DNA of 64,000 nt from Parabacteroides goldsteinii (GCF_015550595.1 NZ_JADNBB010000026.1:1-64000); one strand, 5' to 3'. Shown: positions 8,640 to 18,543, counted from the first letter of the stretch. Notes: generated by a model from the sequence alone, not told the origin. A program made the numbers and translations.

Positions 8640-10637
8640 TTATTGTTGTTGTTTTAATGAGATAGCGAAACCTCCTCCTGGCGCCATCAACAGTTTTAGT
8701 TGAGTTTGTGAAGTAACTGTTTTTACTTCTTTTTTATAATCAGTAGCCTGCTTGGCCGCGTTCACTCCATCTTTAAATATGGTAGCTGTATAGTTACCGT
8801 TACCCAGAAAAGAGAGATCCAAAGTAACTTCACGCGAGTCCCAGTTTGTCATTCCACCAATGTACCAATCTGCTTCCACACGACGGGCCGATACGATATA
8901 TTCTCCCATCGTGCCCTGGAGAATACGAGTTTCTTCCACTCCGGTATTAGGAATACTGACTATAAAATCGGTACACTCTTTTTCTTTCCGATATATAGTC
9001 GGGTTATCAGCCAGCATCGTCAATGGAGAGTCGTGTACGACATAGGCAGCCAACTGATGACAACGTGTCCCCTGGCTCATCGGGTTATAGTAAATATCTT
9101 TGAAATCTTTTTTAGAGGCATTTCTCATCGCTCCGGGAGTATAATCGACCGGGCCTGCCATCATACGGATATAAGGCATTATCACATCATATTGCATCAT
9201 ATCTTTTTCAACCGTACTCCATTTCATTTCTTCCATACCGAACACACTTTCAAAATTGATAATGTTCGGATAAGTACGGTTAAGACCTGTCGGTTTATAG
9301 ATTCCATGCAAATCGAGCGACAACTTATATTTAGCTGTTGTTTCAGCTATCCTGTAAACCATTTCTACTGCTGTCTGGTCATCCCGATCGAGAAAGTCGA
9401 CCTTGAAACCACTGATTCCCATTTCCGAATATTTCTTGCACGCGGCTTCCAGCTGTTCATCGAGAACATTAAATACAGTCCACAAAATAATATCGACCTG
9501 TTTACTTTTAGCATAACGAACAAGTTCCGGCAAATCAAGATCGGGAATAACTGTCAACATATTTCCTACTTTCGGGTCATACCATCCTTCGTCGAGAACA
9601 ATAAATTCTATATTATTTTCAGAAGCAAAATCGATATAATACTTATACGTATCCATATTTATACCGGCTTTGAAGTCGACACCGGAAATCCCCCAGTCAT
9701 TCCACCAATCCCAGGCTACTTTACCACCTTTCACCCACGAGCAATCACCGATACGATTGGGAGATGCCAAAGCATAAACCATATTGTTAACCGGCATGTG
9801 AGTATCTTTTTCCGAAATGGCCAGAATACGCCAAGGGAAACTTCGTGTTCCGGTTGATTTTGCAATGTACTCACTACGTTCGGCAACATAACTCATGTGT
9901 CGCCACGGATGATAATCCATGCGGGAAGGATACGGAGCAAACTCGCCTTTCAATGATGTTGTCTGGCCGTCCCCTTTTATAAACATACCCGGATAGGCTT
10001 CCAGGTCTGATTCTGTTATTGTCAGTTTCACTCCATTATCGTAATCTACCGTTACCGGAAGAAATGCTACATTTTCCGTATCGAAGGAGGTTAATGGCGT
10101 CTTCACATACAAGTTCTGAAAAGCCATGGCATAGGGATCTTTCCCTTTAGCTGCAGTGGAATAGGCCATATAAGTCGTATAATCTTTATCAAAATTAAAC
10201 TCAGCCAATTCCCCCTGAATGATCATCGGTTTCTTCCCCACTGAATAAAAACGATAGGCTACACCTTCATTGTAAGCACGAAATAGAATTCCATAATCCC
10301 CTTTCATCTTTAAATCCAATTCATTACAGACAGATTGAAAAGAAGGTAACCGGTAGTGCGGGGATACAATTTTTTCTGAAATATTTTTACGTTTCTGCGA
10401 ACGGATATGTGTATCAGTCCCCCACTGGGTTCCCTCTTCCAATCGCATACCCAATCTACTGTCTTTCAGCAAACACTGGTCTGCCCGGTAAACAGAATAG
10501 GTCAATAGTCCGTTTTCTGTTCGTATCTCCACCTTCAATATTCCATCCGGAGATAATAAAACTAACGGTTTTTCTGCTGCATTTACACAGAAGATACCCA
10601 ACAGACAAATACATACAGTCAAAAAAATGTTTTTCAT
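8640..10637 (-). CDS. GH97 glycosidase, retaining alpha-galactosidase-like
   Basis: A 665-residue exported protein (signal peptide to about residue 20) of family GH97. It has an N-terminal beta-sandwich (about 25-280), a catalytic (beta/alpha)8 barrel (about 290-560) and a C-terminal beta domain. GH97 has inverting (SusB-like) and retaining branches. Here GFKVDFLDRDDQ places Asp414 where the retaining nucleophile lies, and SLDLHGIYKPTG replaces the glutamate-bearing segment of the inverting branch. Glu463 and Glu469/470 are acid/base candidates. Retaining GH97 enzymes are mostly alpha-galactosidases, though beta-L-arabinopyranosidase activity also occurs in the family. It lies 12 bp after the preceding PUL1 gene. 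The family is certain, the substrate less so. Confidence 0.85.
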   Translation of the reverse strand: MKNIFLTVCICLLGIFCVNAAEKPLVLLSPDGILKVEIRTENGLLTYSVYRADQCLLKDSRLGMRLEEGTQWGTDTHIRSQKRKNISEKIVSPHYRLPSFQSVCNELDLKMKGDYGILFRAYNEGVAYRFYSVGKKPMIIQGELAEFNFDKDYTTYMAYSTAAKGKDPYAMAFQNLYVKTPLTSFDTENVAFLPVTVDYDNGVKLTITESDLEAYPGMFIKGDGQTTSLKGEFAPYPSRMDYHPWRHMSYVAERSEYIAKSTGTRSFPWRILAISEKDTHMPVNNMVYALASPNRIGDCSWVKGGKVAWDWWNDWGISGVDFKAGINMDTYKYYIDFASENNIEFIVLDEGWYDPKVGNMLTVIPDLDLPELVRYAKSKQVDIILWTVFNVLDEQLEAACKKYSEMGISGFKVDFLDRDDQTAVEMVYRIAETTAKYKLSLDLHGIYKPTGLNRTYPNIINFESVFGMEEMKWSTVEKDMMQYDVIMPYIRMMAGPVDYTPGAMRNASKKDFKDIYYNPMSQGTRCHQLAAYVVHDSPLTMLADNPTIYRKEKECTDFIVSIPNTGVEETRILQGTMGEYIVSARRVEADWYIGGMTNWDSREVTLDLSFLGNGNYTATIFKDGVNAAKQATDYKKEVKTVTSQTQLKLLMAPGGGFAISLKQQQ

Positions 10638-10649
10638 ATTCGTATACTA

Positions 10650-12032
10650 TTATTCGATATTAGTACCCGAAACCTTTATTTTATAAGGCCATTGGGCATC
10701 ACTCTCCGTCGAGGAATTCATCCAGTGTTCTGTGGGTGCCCCCATTACAACGAGCCACAAATAGGAAAGTTTTGCATCGGTTGGAGTTGTAAAAGAAACC
10801 TGCCCTTCCGCATCGCGTCCAACAGTACCCAAAACAGATTTTCCATCCGCCGTAACACCGACAAAACCATAACGCCATCCAGCTTTATCCGCATGAACCA
10901 GATTATATCCGGTTGCATCAGGCAAGCCTTTGAAATCGACTGTAACCGTTCGGTTCGTTTCCGGAACTTCCAGTTTAATGGCATTGAATCCATAATTTTC
11001 AGGACATACTTCCTTCACTACCCGCAACCAGCCGTTATCGTCATCTTTCAAGTTTGCTTTAAACGGAGCAAACGAGTTGGCCCATTGCCGGGTGATATCA
11101 TAAACACGGTCGTAGTCAAGATTTACCAGATGTAAATAGGCATCCATCATTTCGTCATTGAACTGTTCCTGGGTCATTTCATGCATCCTTTTATAGGTAA
11201 TGACGGGGTCTTCCCCTTTCAAACCTTGCCGAAACATTTCTGCGATAACCGGCAATCCACGCTTTACCCCCCAATATTCCAGTACATAAGGGGAATGATA
11301 GATATTATCGACATGAAGAAAAGCTTTGTGTGTCAATTCTTTGAAAGCTACCCAATGATAGTTTTCATCTTTCATCCAGTCAGGATTCACCTGCCAGAGC
11401 ATCCATTGGGAGGCCATTTCATAAATACCGTTTCCTCCCCAAGCCTCGCCTTGTCCGTCAGCAATGATCTGTAGTTGGAAGCTATGGCCAAGTTCATGAG
11501 CCACGGCATTAAGTTTTTGATCCTGCAAACGATTCGGTGCCGCCCAGAATGCTCCGATTTTGTTATCATAAGTTCCTCCATAGGCTGTTCCTTCCAGTGA
11601 ATACATGATCATAACCATCATCCGGTATTTTTCACTTAAGGAACCTGGCTTCACGAATTGCAGTTCATCACGAAAATAGGTATAGAATGTTTCCAGCTTC
11701 TCTTTCAAATTTTCCAGATCCACCTTCATTGACTTTCCTTCCAATTCCGGTGGGTTGGCCAGACCTTCACCAAAACCTTTCTGCCAATAGATAACTAAAT
11801 TATCGGTATAAGCCATCCGGTTATAAGAATAGTCGTTATCATTTGTCCACCAGTCTTGTCCGGAAAAATCTTCGGGACGATAGAGTTCTTTCCCCTCAGG
11901 AAGCTTTCCGATTTTCCCGGTATCAGTATCATCACCATCCTTACTGCACGAGGAACAGGCAGCCAGCAAAATGAAACAGCATGTTATAAACAAGACAAGC
12001 AGTGATTTAAGAAAACTAAAGAATATCTTCAT
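10650..12032 (-). CDS. Zinc-metallopeptidase-like lipoprotein (DUF6055-like)
   Basis: A 460-residue protein with a long hydrophobic leader and a lipobox (LLAACSS, Cys26), so probably a surface or periplasmic lipoprotein. The centre holds a gluzincin signature: His179-Glu180-x-x-His183 in VAHELGHSFQ, with Glu205 in YEMASQW 22 residues later as the likely third zinc ligand. The C-terminal 110 residues look like a beta-sandwich (YGFVGVTADGKSVLG, LSYLWLVVMGAP). It resembles DUF6055-type proteins found in glycan loci; proteolytic activity is inferred from the motif. Its place between the SusD/DUF4859 genes and GH97 suggests it opens the protein backbone of a glycoprotein substrate. A hairpin precedes it. 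Confidence 0.75.
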   Translation of the reverse strand: MKIFFSFLKSLLVLFITCCFILLAACSSCSKDGDDTDTGKIGKLPEGKELYRPEDFSGQDWWTNDNDYSYNRMAYTDNLVIYWQKGFGEGLANPPELEGKSMKVDLENLKEKLETFYTYFRDELQFVKPGSLSEKYRMMVMIMYSLEGTAYGGTYDNKIGAFWAAPNRLQDQKLNAVAHELGHSFQLQIIADGQGEAWGGNGIYEMASQWMLWQVNPDWMKDENYHWVAFKELTHKAFLHVDNIYHSPYVLEYWGVKRGLPVIAEMFRQGLKGEDPVITYKRMHEMTQEQFNDEMMDAYLHLVNLDYDRVYDITRQWANSFAPFKANLKDDDNGWLRVVKEVCPENYGFNAIKLEVPETNRTVTVDFKGLPDATGYNLVHADKAGWRYGFVGVTADGKSVLGTVGRDAEGQVSFTTPTDAKLSYLWLVVMGAPTEHWMNSSTESDAQWPYKIKVSGTNIE

Positions 12033-12065
12033 GTTATTACTATTTCAAGATTACCTAAAAGGAGA

Positions 12066-12095
12066 GTGTTTCAAAATATCTTACTTTTGAAACAC
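12066..12095 (-). promoter_or_regulatory. Intercistronic stem-loop in PUL1
   Basis: An 11-bp perfect stem (12066-12076 with 12085-12095) and an eight-base loop in the 75-bp gap between the DUF4859-like gene and the zincin gene. There is no long T run after it on the minus strand, so it may be a partial terminator or RNA-stabilising element that raises susCD and binding-protein expression above the distal enzymes. Confidence 0.55.
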
Positions 12096-12107
12096 CCTTA
12101 CTTAACA

Positions 12108-13097
12108 TTATTCCATTATACCAGTCACAATAAACTCTACAAATTTGCTTTTATCAGCCTTTAGAGCATAAACGAAACTTACTTTTACAACAGTTCCGGA
12201 AGTAATACCGGAATAACGTCCGATATTTACACAACCATCTCCTGTTTCTGCGAAAAATACAGCGGTATCTCCCCAATCACAAACCTTTGCATCAGCCGTC
12301 AACCAGTACCCTAAACCATTTGCCGTATAATTGCATGTTTCATCCCAGCTATCATCTGCTCCAACAAGATACATAGCCATCGAACCGGTTGTGCGATCTT
12401 CAGAAACGGCTGCAGAGAATTCTTTAACTGTCATACCCATACATGTTTTAATAACATCCTCATAGTCAGAAAAATTAACAGCAAATGCAGAATAATCTCC
12501 GGCAGGAATTGTTTCGCTAATAACAATACGTCCCGGATCTGTAACAGTTATATTGAAAGAGAAGCGTACATAATCATCGAAATCCATACCATTATTAATA
12601 GCAAAACCAACATTTAATGTCAAAGCTGTACCAATAGGAGCTGATTCTTCCACATTGACTGACAGAGCCTTATTGGCTGCATCAAGTTCTACACTGACAA
12701 TACCGGAAGAGGCATCGCATACACCACCGGCCGTATTAAAATACCAACCGTTCGAACCTTTTGTTGGAGCCGTTTTATTCCATATATTTCTTGATATATT
12801 GATAGGATAGAAAACAACACTGCCTGATGACATGGCAAACAAGGCTTCATCTACCGTCATTCCCAGATAAGCTTGGAACTTTTCCGCATAATCATTTAAA
12901 ATGATAGACTTTGTTTCCAGCCGGGTGATAGGAAATTCCATACTGGTAGAAACTGTTGCATCTAAATTTGTCTTCAAATAGGGGTTTTCGTTTTCCCCAT
13001 ACATGTGCTTACTGGTGGCATCCTCCGGATCTGTGCTGCATGCAGCCAATGACAAGGTAAAACAACCAATCAAAGCATATATAAAATTCTTCTTCAT
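12108..13097 (-). CDS. Surface glycan-binding-type lipoprotein with two DUF4859-like repeats
   Basis: A 329-residue lipoprotein (lipobox LAACS, Cys20) located where SusE/SusF-type binding proteins are usually encoded, directly after susD. It contains an internal duplication. Repeat 1 (about 55-185) and repeat 2 (about 195-329) share the order 'YA/YE...GMTVDEALFAMS / GMTVKEFSAAVS' - 'SVVFYPIN / SMAMYLVG' - 'NGWYFNTAGGVCD / LGYWLTADAKVCDWGD' - beta-rich end. This matches DUF4859-type modules, often attached to carbohydrate-active proteins. A role in binding the PUL1 substrate at the cell surface is inferred from position and architecture; no catalytic motif is visible. Confidence 0.7.
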   Translation of the reverse strand: MKKNFIYALIGCFTLSLAACSTDPEDATSKHMYGENENPYLKTNLDATVSTSMEFPITRLETKSIILNDYAEKFQAYLGMTVDEALFAMSSGSVVFYPINISRNIWNKTAPTKGSNGWYFNTAGGVCDASSGIVSVELDAANKALSVNVEESAPIGTALTLNVGFAINNGMDFDDYVRFSFNITVTDPGRIVISETIPAGDYSAFAVNFSDYEDVIKTCMGMTVKEFSAAVSEDRTTGSMAMYLVGADDSWDETCNYTANGLGYWLTADAKVCDWGDTAVFFAETGDGCVNIGRYSGITSGTVVKVSFVYALKADKSKFVEFIVTGIME

Positions 13098-13137
13098 TGT
13101 AGTATTCTTTTTAATTAATAAACTTTTCGGTATTGGA

Positions 13138-14805
13138 TTAATATCCCGGATTCTGTATCAACTTGATATTACCGTCTAATGCAGACTTAGGCAATGGGAA
13201 GATATCACAATGTCTGTCTGTCATATCGGCCTTTGCATCTTTGCAAAACCATGACTTGCCATTATAAACATTCTGATTTGTACCCTTAATGCGGAAACGG
13301 ATCAAATCCTGACGACGGTGGTGTTCTGCCACAAATTCCCAAGCAAGTTCGTCCAACAATCCGCCCAATTCAATATCGTCGCCACCTTCTTCTGTGATAA
13401 TCCATTTATCCGATTCGCCCATGATACCCTGATTCTCACGATGTCCATAATTATAGCGACTGCCACCTTTCAGTTGGGCTACCGTAACTGTAGCCTTGTC
13501 GGGATCCGATTTGAAAGCACGCTGACGAACCTGAGTAACCAAATCAGCAGCCGTTTGTTCGCTTTCGCCGTTATATCCTCCCAAGCGGAGTAAGCATTCA
13601 GCCTTTATCATATACGCATCAGCCAAACGGAAGAAAGGCACATCATCGTAAGAAGTTCCATAATCGCCCGAAAGGATTTCATATTTTACCAGACGCTCAC
13701 TCTCAAAAGGATAGCAACCCGGATTATCAATACTGTGTAACTCTCTGGTATAAACCAAAGGTTCGCTATCCACATAGATAGGAGCACCAGCATAATCATA
13801 TTGTTGTCCGGAAATCCAGCAATCTTCATAACGGCTGTCATTTTTATCATAGGTCTCCAGAAATTGGGGCAGAACGGCTGCACCACCAGTTGCCCATCCG
13901 TTAAACTGCCAGGTTGCACGTCCGGCCACATGCATCCACATATTTGCCATATAGTTACCTCCGGCATAATTAAACTCAAACGGAATACCAAAGATAATTT
14001 CGGGTGAGCCGGAAATATCTTCCTTGAAGTTATCCGAATAATTAGCAGACAATGAGAACTTACTACTGTTAATTACCTCATTTACTTCATCGATAGCCTT
14101 TCCATAATAGGAATTATCTGAATAATCTTTGAACCAGGCATTATGATTCAGATATATTTTAGCTAGAAGCATATTGATGGCGTAATTATTGAGTTTACCC
14201 ATTTCAACTTTATCCCCACATTTTCCTTTTACATCGATCAGTTCACTAGTCAGGAAATCCCACATCTGGTGAGGAGTAGCCTGATCTGGCAACCAACCGT
14301 CTTCATGATTAAACTGGGTGTCTAGCGGAATGTTACGGTACAAGTCAAATAAAATGTAATAATATAAAGCACGGTAGGCTCGTAGTTGAGCAGAAGTAGT
14401 TTCATCTGCAGCAATGATTTCATCTGCCAACAGTTTATTACAAGCATTGATACCGGCATAATTACGGTTCCACGTATCGTTAAAGTGAGCAATTTGTGAA
14501 TGAAACTGATGTTTGTGCATAGACACATACAAGTCACCCCAACCAATGCTGATTCGATAAGGGATACACCATGAATCGGATGACTGGTCCATCATATCCG
14601 CATAACTGTACCACCCCCAATACACATCACGCAGGCTGCTATATACCGGAGCAAACATAGCTTCCCTGTCTTTATCAGTAAACTCATATTTTTCAGAAGC
14701 AATCGTATCGTAAATCGTTTCACTCAAGTCGGTACAGCTACCTAAAGATAGAACAGAAGCTCCTATTGCTGAAACTAAAAGTGTTTTATTGAATATTGTT
14801 TTCAT
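13138..14805 (-). CDS. SusD/RagB-family substrate-binding lipoprotein (PUL1)
   Basis: A 555-residue lipoprotein (lipobox LGSC, Cys24) with the SusD fold: N-terminal helices with TPR-like repeats (RAYRALYYYILFDLYRNIPL), a variable ligand-binding middle, and the conserved C-terminal end (LAWEFVAEHHRRQDLIRF ... DIFPLPKSAL). SusD proteins sit on the outer leaflet as a lid on the partner SusC transporter and capture oligosaccharides or glycopeptides. It is 21 bp downstream of susC, as expected for a coupled pair. The ligand cannot be read from sequence. Confidence 0.95.
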   Translation of the reverse strand: MKTIFNKTLLVSAIGASVLSLGSCTDLSETIYDTIASEKYEFTDKDREAMFAPVYSSLRDVYWGWYSYADMMDQSSDSWCIPYRISIGWGDLYVSMHKHQFHSQIAHFNDTWNRNYAGINACNKLLADEIIAADETTSAQLRAYRALYYYILFDLYRNIPLDTQFNHEDGWLPDQATPHQMWDFLTSELIDVKGKCGDKVEMGKLNNYAINMLLAKIYLNHNAWFKDYSDNSYYGKAIDEVNEVINSSKFSLSANYSDNFKEDISGSPEIIFGIPFEFNYAGGNYMANMWMHVAGRATWQFNGWATGGAAVLPQFLETYDKNDSRYEDCWISGQQYDYAGAPIYVDSEPLVYTRELHSIDNPGCYPFESERLVKYEILSGDYGTSYDDVPFFRLADAYMIKAECLLRLGGYNGESEQTAADLVTQVRQRAFKSDPDKATVTVAQLKGGSRYNYGHRENQGIMGESDKWIITEEGGDDIELGGLLDELAWEFVAEHHRRQDLIRFRIKGTNQNVYNGKSWFCKDAKADMTDRHCDIFPLPKSALDGNIKLIQNPGY

Positions 14806-14826
14806 ATTAATTTTTCCATTTAATAG

Positions 14827-17800
14827 TTAGAAAGAGACATTCATACCAAATGTAAATGAGCGGGTAGATGGATATTTATCGCGCCAGTCAATGCCTATAG
14901 ACCATATGTCCCCATTCGACATTTCAGGATCCAGGCCGTCATATCCGGTGATACAGAATAAATTGTCAGCTGAGACATAAGCGCGGATAGCCTTTACATA
15001 TTTGTTGCTCTTCAATGGGATATTGTATCCCAAAGTGAGGTTGGTCATCTTCAGAAAATCTCCGTTTTCCAGATAATAACTTACAAATGTTTGCTTCTGG
15101 GCTGTCGACAGTGTATATTGTCCATCATAAGGAGCATTCTGTACTGATTTAAGACGATTATAAGCAATAGAATTATTTTCGTAATAAGCACGTGGTTCAT
15201 TCAAAATCTTAAAGCCGAACTGACCGGTCAACTGGAATGACAAATCAAAATCTTTGTAACTGAAAGAGTTGGTCCAGCCCAAATAGACTTTAGGAAGAGC
15301 ATTTCCCAAATACTGGCGATAGTCGTCGTTAGACAACATTTTGTCGGCAAATTCTTCAATTTCACCAGTTTTCACATTTTCAACCAACCAAAGACCGTTT
15401 TCAGAAACACCCACCGACTTCATACCAAAGAACTGTCCGACAGGTTTGCCTACCTCCATGCGCTGAGTAGAAATAGAGATAGGTTCACCTAATACGGCAT
15501 GGTCAATCTGGTTGGAAGTTTCATATAAGTCATTGGAAAGGTTTAACAATTTGTTTGCATTGTGAGAAGCCGTGACAGTAGTCTTCCATTCGAAATCTTT
15601 CGCTTGAACAGGAATGGCATTGATAGCAATTTCAATACCCTGGTTACGCATTTCACCCACATTAGCTAATGTCAAATTATATAAGTTTGGGGGGGTTGGT
15701 ACCGTATAGTCCCATAACATATCTGAAGTTTTCTTCTGATATACATCGATAGATCCACTCAAACGGTCATTCAATACTCCCCAGTCTAAACCGAAATTGA
15801 ACTCTTTGGAAGTTTCCCATTTCAAATTAGGGTTAGGATTGGAAGCTACATTTAAGCCCTGTTTCCAGACGCCATTGTCATAAAAATAAGGGGAGCCATA
15901 AGTATACTTGGTCAATGAGTTATATGAATCCCCTGTAATAACACCAGTCACACCATAACCGGCACGTAGTTTTAAGTTGCTCAACCAGTTAACATCATCC
16001 ATAAACCCCTCATTACTGATAGTCCATCCTAAAGAGACAGAAGGGAAAATAGCCCATTTGTTATTCTCGCCAAACCGGGAAGATCCCTCACGACGAACAC
16101 TGATTAATGCATTATATTTATTACCATACCCATAGCTGACGCGTCCAAAAAAACCGATCAGAGTATTTTCATTCTTATAACTGCTCATTCCTGCTTTTCC
16201 ATCTTTCAAAGCAGTTCCAAGTCCCAGATTATTATACTGGTAAAAATCTGTCGGGAAATCATAGTTGTTAGCACTGAAACCTTCATTCACATTATATTGG
16301 TAACTATATCCCAACAAAGCGTCAAAACGATGTTTGCCCCAAATATGATTATATTTGGAAGTAATCTCCAAATTGTCTGTGGTATATTCATTTTCAGACT
16401 GATAAGCATACCCTGTATGATTTTCACTCTTTTGTGAATAATATTCTGAATTATAATATCCGCGGTTATGGTCATTCGTCGTTCTGCGCCCTACCATCAG
16501 ATTGGTTTGCCATCCTTTGAACGGTTCAAAAGTTACATTACCTGTCATACGAGTGTTTTCACTGGTATATTTACCATCTTGTTCACGAATGATACCCACT
16601 GGATTATAATAATAGTTTACTGCAAAGTTTTCGTTGAAAGTACCATCTTCATTCCAAATAGATTCTGTCGGATTACGCATGATAGCCTGACGGTAAATAC
16701 CGGCAGTCGCTGCATCAATAGGGCCGTTTTTGTGAAGTGTCTTTACCATATTCAAATTAACCTTCAACATATCGTTGAGCATCCAATGCGAAACATCAAA
16801 GCTCATTTTCATCTCTTCGTTGTAAGTTTCAAGTATGACACCTTCTTCCTTGCGGTAAGTAAAGTCTGCAGAATAGGTTGTGCTCTTTGAGCCGCCGCCA
16901 ATATTGAAATTGTGGTTATGAGTAAATGCTTTACGGGTAACAGCGTCCAGCCAGTCTGTATCATATCCCTTATCCGTAAAGTTTGTCAACCCTTGGCGAA
17001 TCTCATCCCCCCCATAAAAATCCAGTGTCTTCCCGAATTGGGATAAAGACATATAACCTGAATAGTTAGCAGAAGCACGCGATTCGCGTTGGCCATTCTT
17101 TGTCGTAATCAATATAACACCATTAGCACCTCGTGTACCATATATGGCCGCTGCAGATGCATCCTTCAGGACATCGATAGAAGCGATATTCTCTGGCGCA
17201 ACAGTACCTAAACCTCCTTCTATACCATCAACCAACACTAACGGAGTAGAACCGCCCTTCAATGAAATTACACCACGAAGGCGGATAGTAGATTCCGCAT
17301 TCGGATCACCGGATCCTTTAGCGATTGTCAAACCGGCCACTTTTCCTTTAATCAGTTCGGCTGCATCTCCTATCTTACCTATTGTGAAGTCTTCCGCTTT
17401 AACGGACGCAACTGCACTGGTGACATCTCCTTTACGTTGAGTTCCGTAACCAATAACCACCACTTCGTCTATCAACTTGGAGTCATCTTTTAAAGAAACG
17501 TTGATTGTTAAATTGTTACCCACCTTAATTTCTTGGGTCTGGTAACCAATATAAGAAATGACCAATATAGAGTTGGGATTTTCTACATTCAGTGTATATT
17601 TACCGTCAAGATCGGTAACTACGCCATTTGTTGTTCCTTTCTCAACTACATTTGCTCCGATAATCGGTTCTCCATTAGCATCTGTTACCATACCGCTAAT
17701 AGTTCCTTTCTGTTGTGGCATTCCCACCTCCACTCCAACATCGCCTTTTAAAAATGTTGTCGAAGAATAAACTTGTGGTGTATTACTTATCAACATACAT

Positions 17801-17841
17801 AATGCGACGACAGGTAATTTCTTTTTAGAATTAAAGTTCAT
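14827..17841 (-). CDS. SusC/RagA-family TonB-dependent transporter (PUL1)
   Basis: A 1004-residue outer-membrane transporter. After a signal peptide come a carboxypeptidase D-like beta-sandwich (about 47-117, GTISGMVTDANGEPIIGANV), a TonB box (DEVVVIGYGTQ, about 125-135), a plug domain (about 135-250, ending AAAIYGTRGANGVILITTK) and a 22-strand barrel to the C-terminal Phe. There is no STN domain, which agrees with control by the hybrid two-component regulator instead of a sigma/anti-sigma pair. It is the first gene of the PUL1 operon; two copies of the conserved 25-nt site lie upstream at 17934-17958 and 18026-18050. It imports the product bound by SusD. Confidence 0.96.
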   Translation of the reverse strand: MNFNSKKKLPVVALCMLISNTPQVYSSTTFLKGDVGVEVGMPQQKGTISGMVTDANGEPIIGANVVEKGTTNGVVTDLDGKYTLNVENPNSILVISYIGYQTQEIKVGNNLTINVSLKDDSKLIDEVVVIGYGTQRKGDVTSAVASVKAEDFTIGKIGDAAELIKGKVAGLTIAKGSGDPNAESTIRLRGVISLKGGSTPLVLVDGIEGGLGTVAPENIASIDVLKDASAAAIYGTRGANGVILITTKNGQRESRASANYSGYMSLSQFGKTLDFYGGDEIRQGLTNFTDKGYDTDWLDAVTRKAFTHNHNFNIGGGSKSTTYSADFTYRKEEGVILETYNEEMKMSFDVSHWMLNDMLKVNLNMVKTLHKNGPIDAATAGIYRQAIMRNPTESIWNEDGTFNENFAVNYYYNPVGIIREQDGKYTSENTRMTGNVTFEPFKGWQTNLMVGRRTTNDHNRGYYNSEYYSQKSENHTGYAYQSENEYTTDNLEITSKYNHIWGKHRFDALLGYSYQYNVNEGFSANNYDFPTDFYQYNNLGLGTALKDGKAGMSSYKNENTLIGFFGRVSYGYGNKYNALISVRREGSSRFGENNKWAIFPSVSLGWTISNEGFMDDVNWLSNLKLRAGYGVTGVITGDSYNSLTKYTYGSPYFYDNGVWKQGLNVASNPNPNLKWETSKEFNFGLDWGVLNDRLSGSIDVYQKKTSDMLWDYTVPTPPNLYNLTLANVGEMRNQGIEIAINAIPVQAKDFEWKTTVTASHNANKLLNLSNDLYETSNQIDHAVLGEPISISTQRMEVGKPVGQFFGMKSVGVSENGLWLVENVKTGEIEEFADKMLSNDDYRQYLGNALPKVYLGWTNSFSYKDFDLSFQLTGQFGFKILNEPRAYYENNSIAYNRLKSVQNAPYDGQYTLSTAQKQTFVSYYLENGDFLKMTNLTLGYNIPLKSNKYVKAIRAYVSADNLFCITGYDGLDPEMSNGDIWSIGIDWRDKYPSTRSFTFGMNVSF

Positions 17842-17933
17842 TTTCTTTAAGTATTAATTTAGTAAATAGATTTTTTCATCGCTGTTCACTGATGCAAATA
17901 AAGTGTAATACATCCATTTTATATAGAAAAATA

Positions 17934-17958
17934 GTCCAATTGAATAGCAAATAAGTGC
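17934..17958 (+). promoter_or_regulatory. Candidate PUL1 operator, site 2 (upstream of susC)
   Basis: This 25-nt site matches sites 1 and 3 without gaps. It lies 93-117 nt upstream of the susC ATG, in the same orientation and at nearly the same distance as site 1 has from the GH127 gene. Core: GAATAGCAAAT. It is a candidate binding site for the AraC-type output domain of the divergent regulator. Confidence 0.65.
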
Positions 17959-18025
17959 ATCTTTTACATTTACAGACAACACACACTCCACACCATATAA
18001 ATAAAGGTTTAAAGCAACGTGGTCT

Positions 18026-18050
18026 GGACTAATTTACTATTCCGTTAGAC
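18026..18050 (-). promoter_or_regulatory. Candidate PUL1 operator, site 3 (inverted copy)
   Basis: The complement of this stretch matches sites 1 and 2 (core GGAATAGTAAAT; ends GTCTAA and TTAGTC, which form a dyad across the site). It is 185-209 nt upstream of susC and inverted relative to site 2; the pair could support cooperative binding or looping. Confidence 0.6.
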
Positions 18051-18524
18051 TAATGATATTGTTTATATATATCAAAAAACAATATCCGCGAATCGAAAAC
18101 ATATAAAGAATATCCGTTAACAGAATCAATCTGTTTATTTTCTATCTACAAAAGATGGAATGTCCAATGTGTCAAAATGTTATTTCATGCCATGCCTGGA
18201 TCGGTTATACTGGGAAGAGATGGAACAGATAGATTTCACGAAACTCTCCAGGGGTATAAAATTATCAAACAGGCGATTTATGACTGAATAACACAGCGGC
18301 TAGATGGATTTTCTCGGCTTATCACATCTGTTTATTTTATAAAATCGACATCCGCTTTATTTATGTCATTTCATTTCTATCCTTTTTTACAGATGTTCCA
18401 GAAACGAGAACTGCTAAAAAACATACAATTCAGATTAAATAGAGCGTTGGTTTATCCACTATACAACTTCTTTTAACACTTTTCCGGTCTTAAACAAACC
18501 ACCATTTCGTTTAAAACAAAAAAA

Positions 18525-18543
18525 ACTTCGTTTTAAACGAAGT
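18525..18543. repeat. Short palindrome within a TTTAAAAC-rich cluster
   Basis: An 8-bp perfect inverted repeat (18525-18532 with 18536-18543). Related elements with the CGTTTNAAAC pattern flank it at about 18506 and 18550. It may be an operator for the regulator gene or the remains of one; no further evidence. Confidence 0.35.

Noticed and set aside
9033-9857. 274-codon plus-strand open frame opposite the GH97 gene
   Set aside because: Covered by the conserved catalytic barrel of GH97 on the other strand; no protein features.
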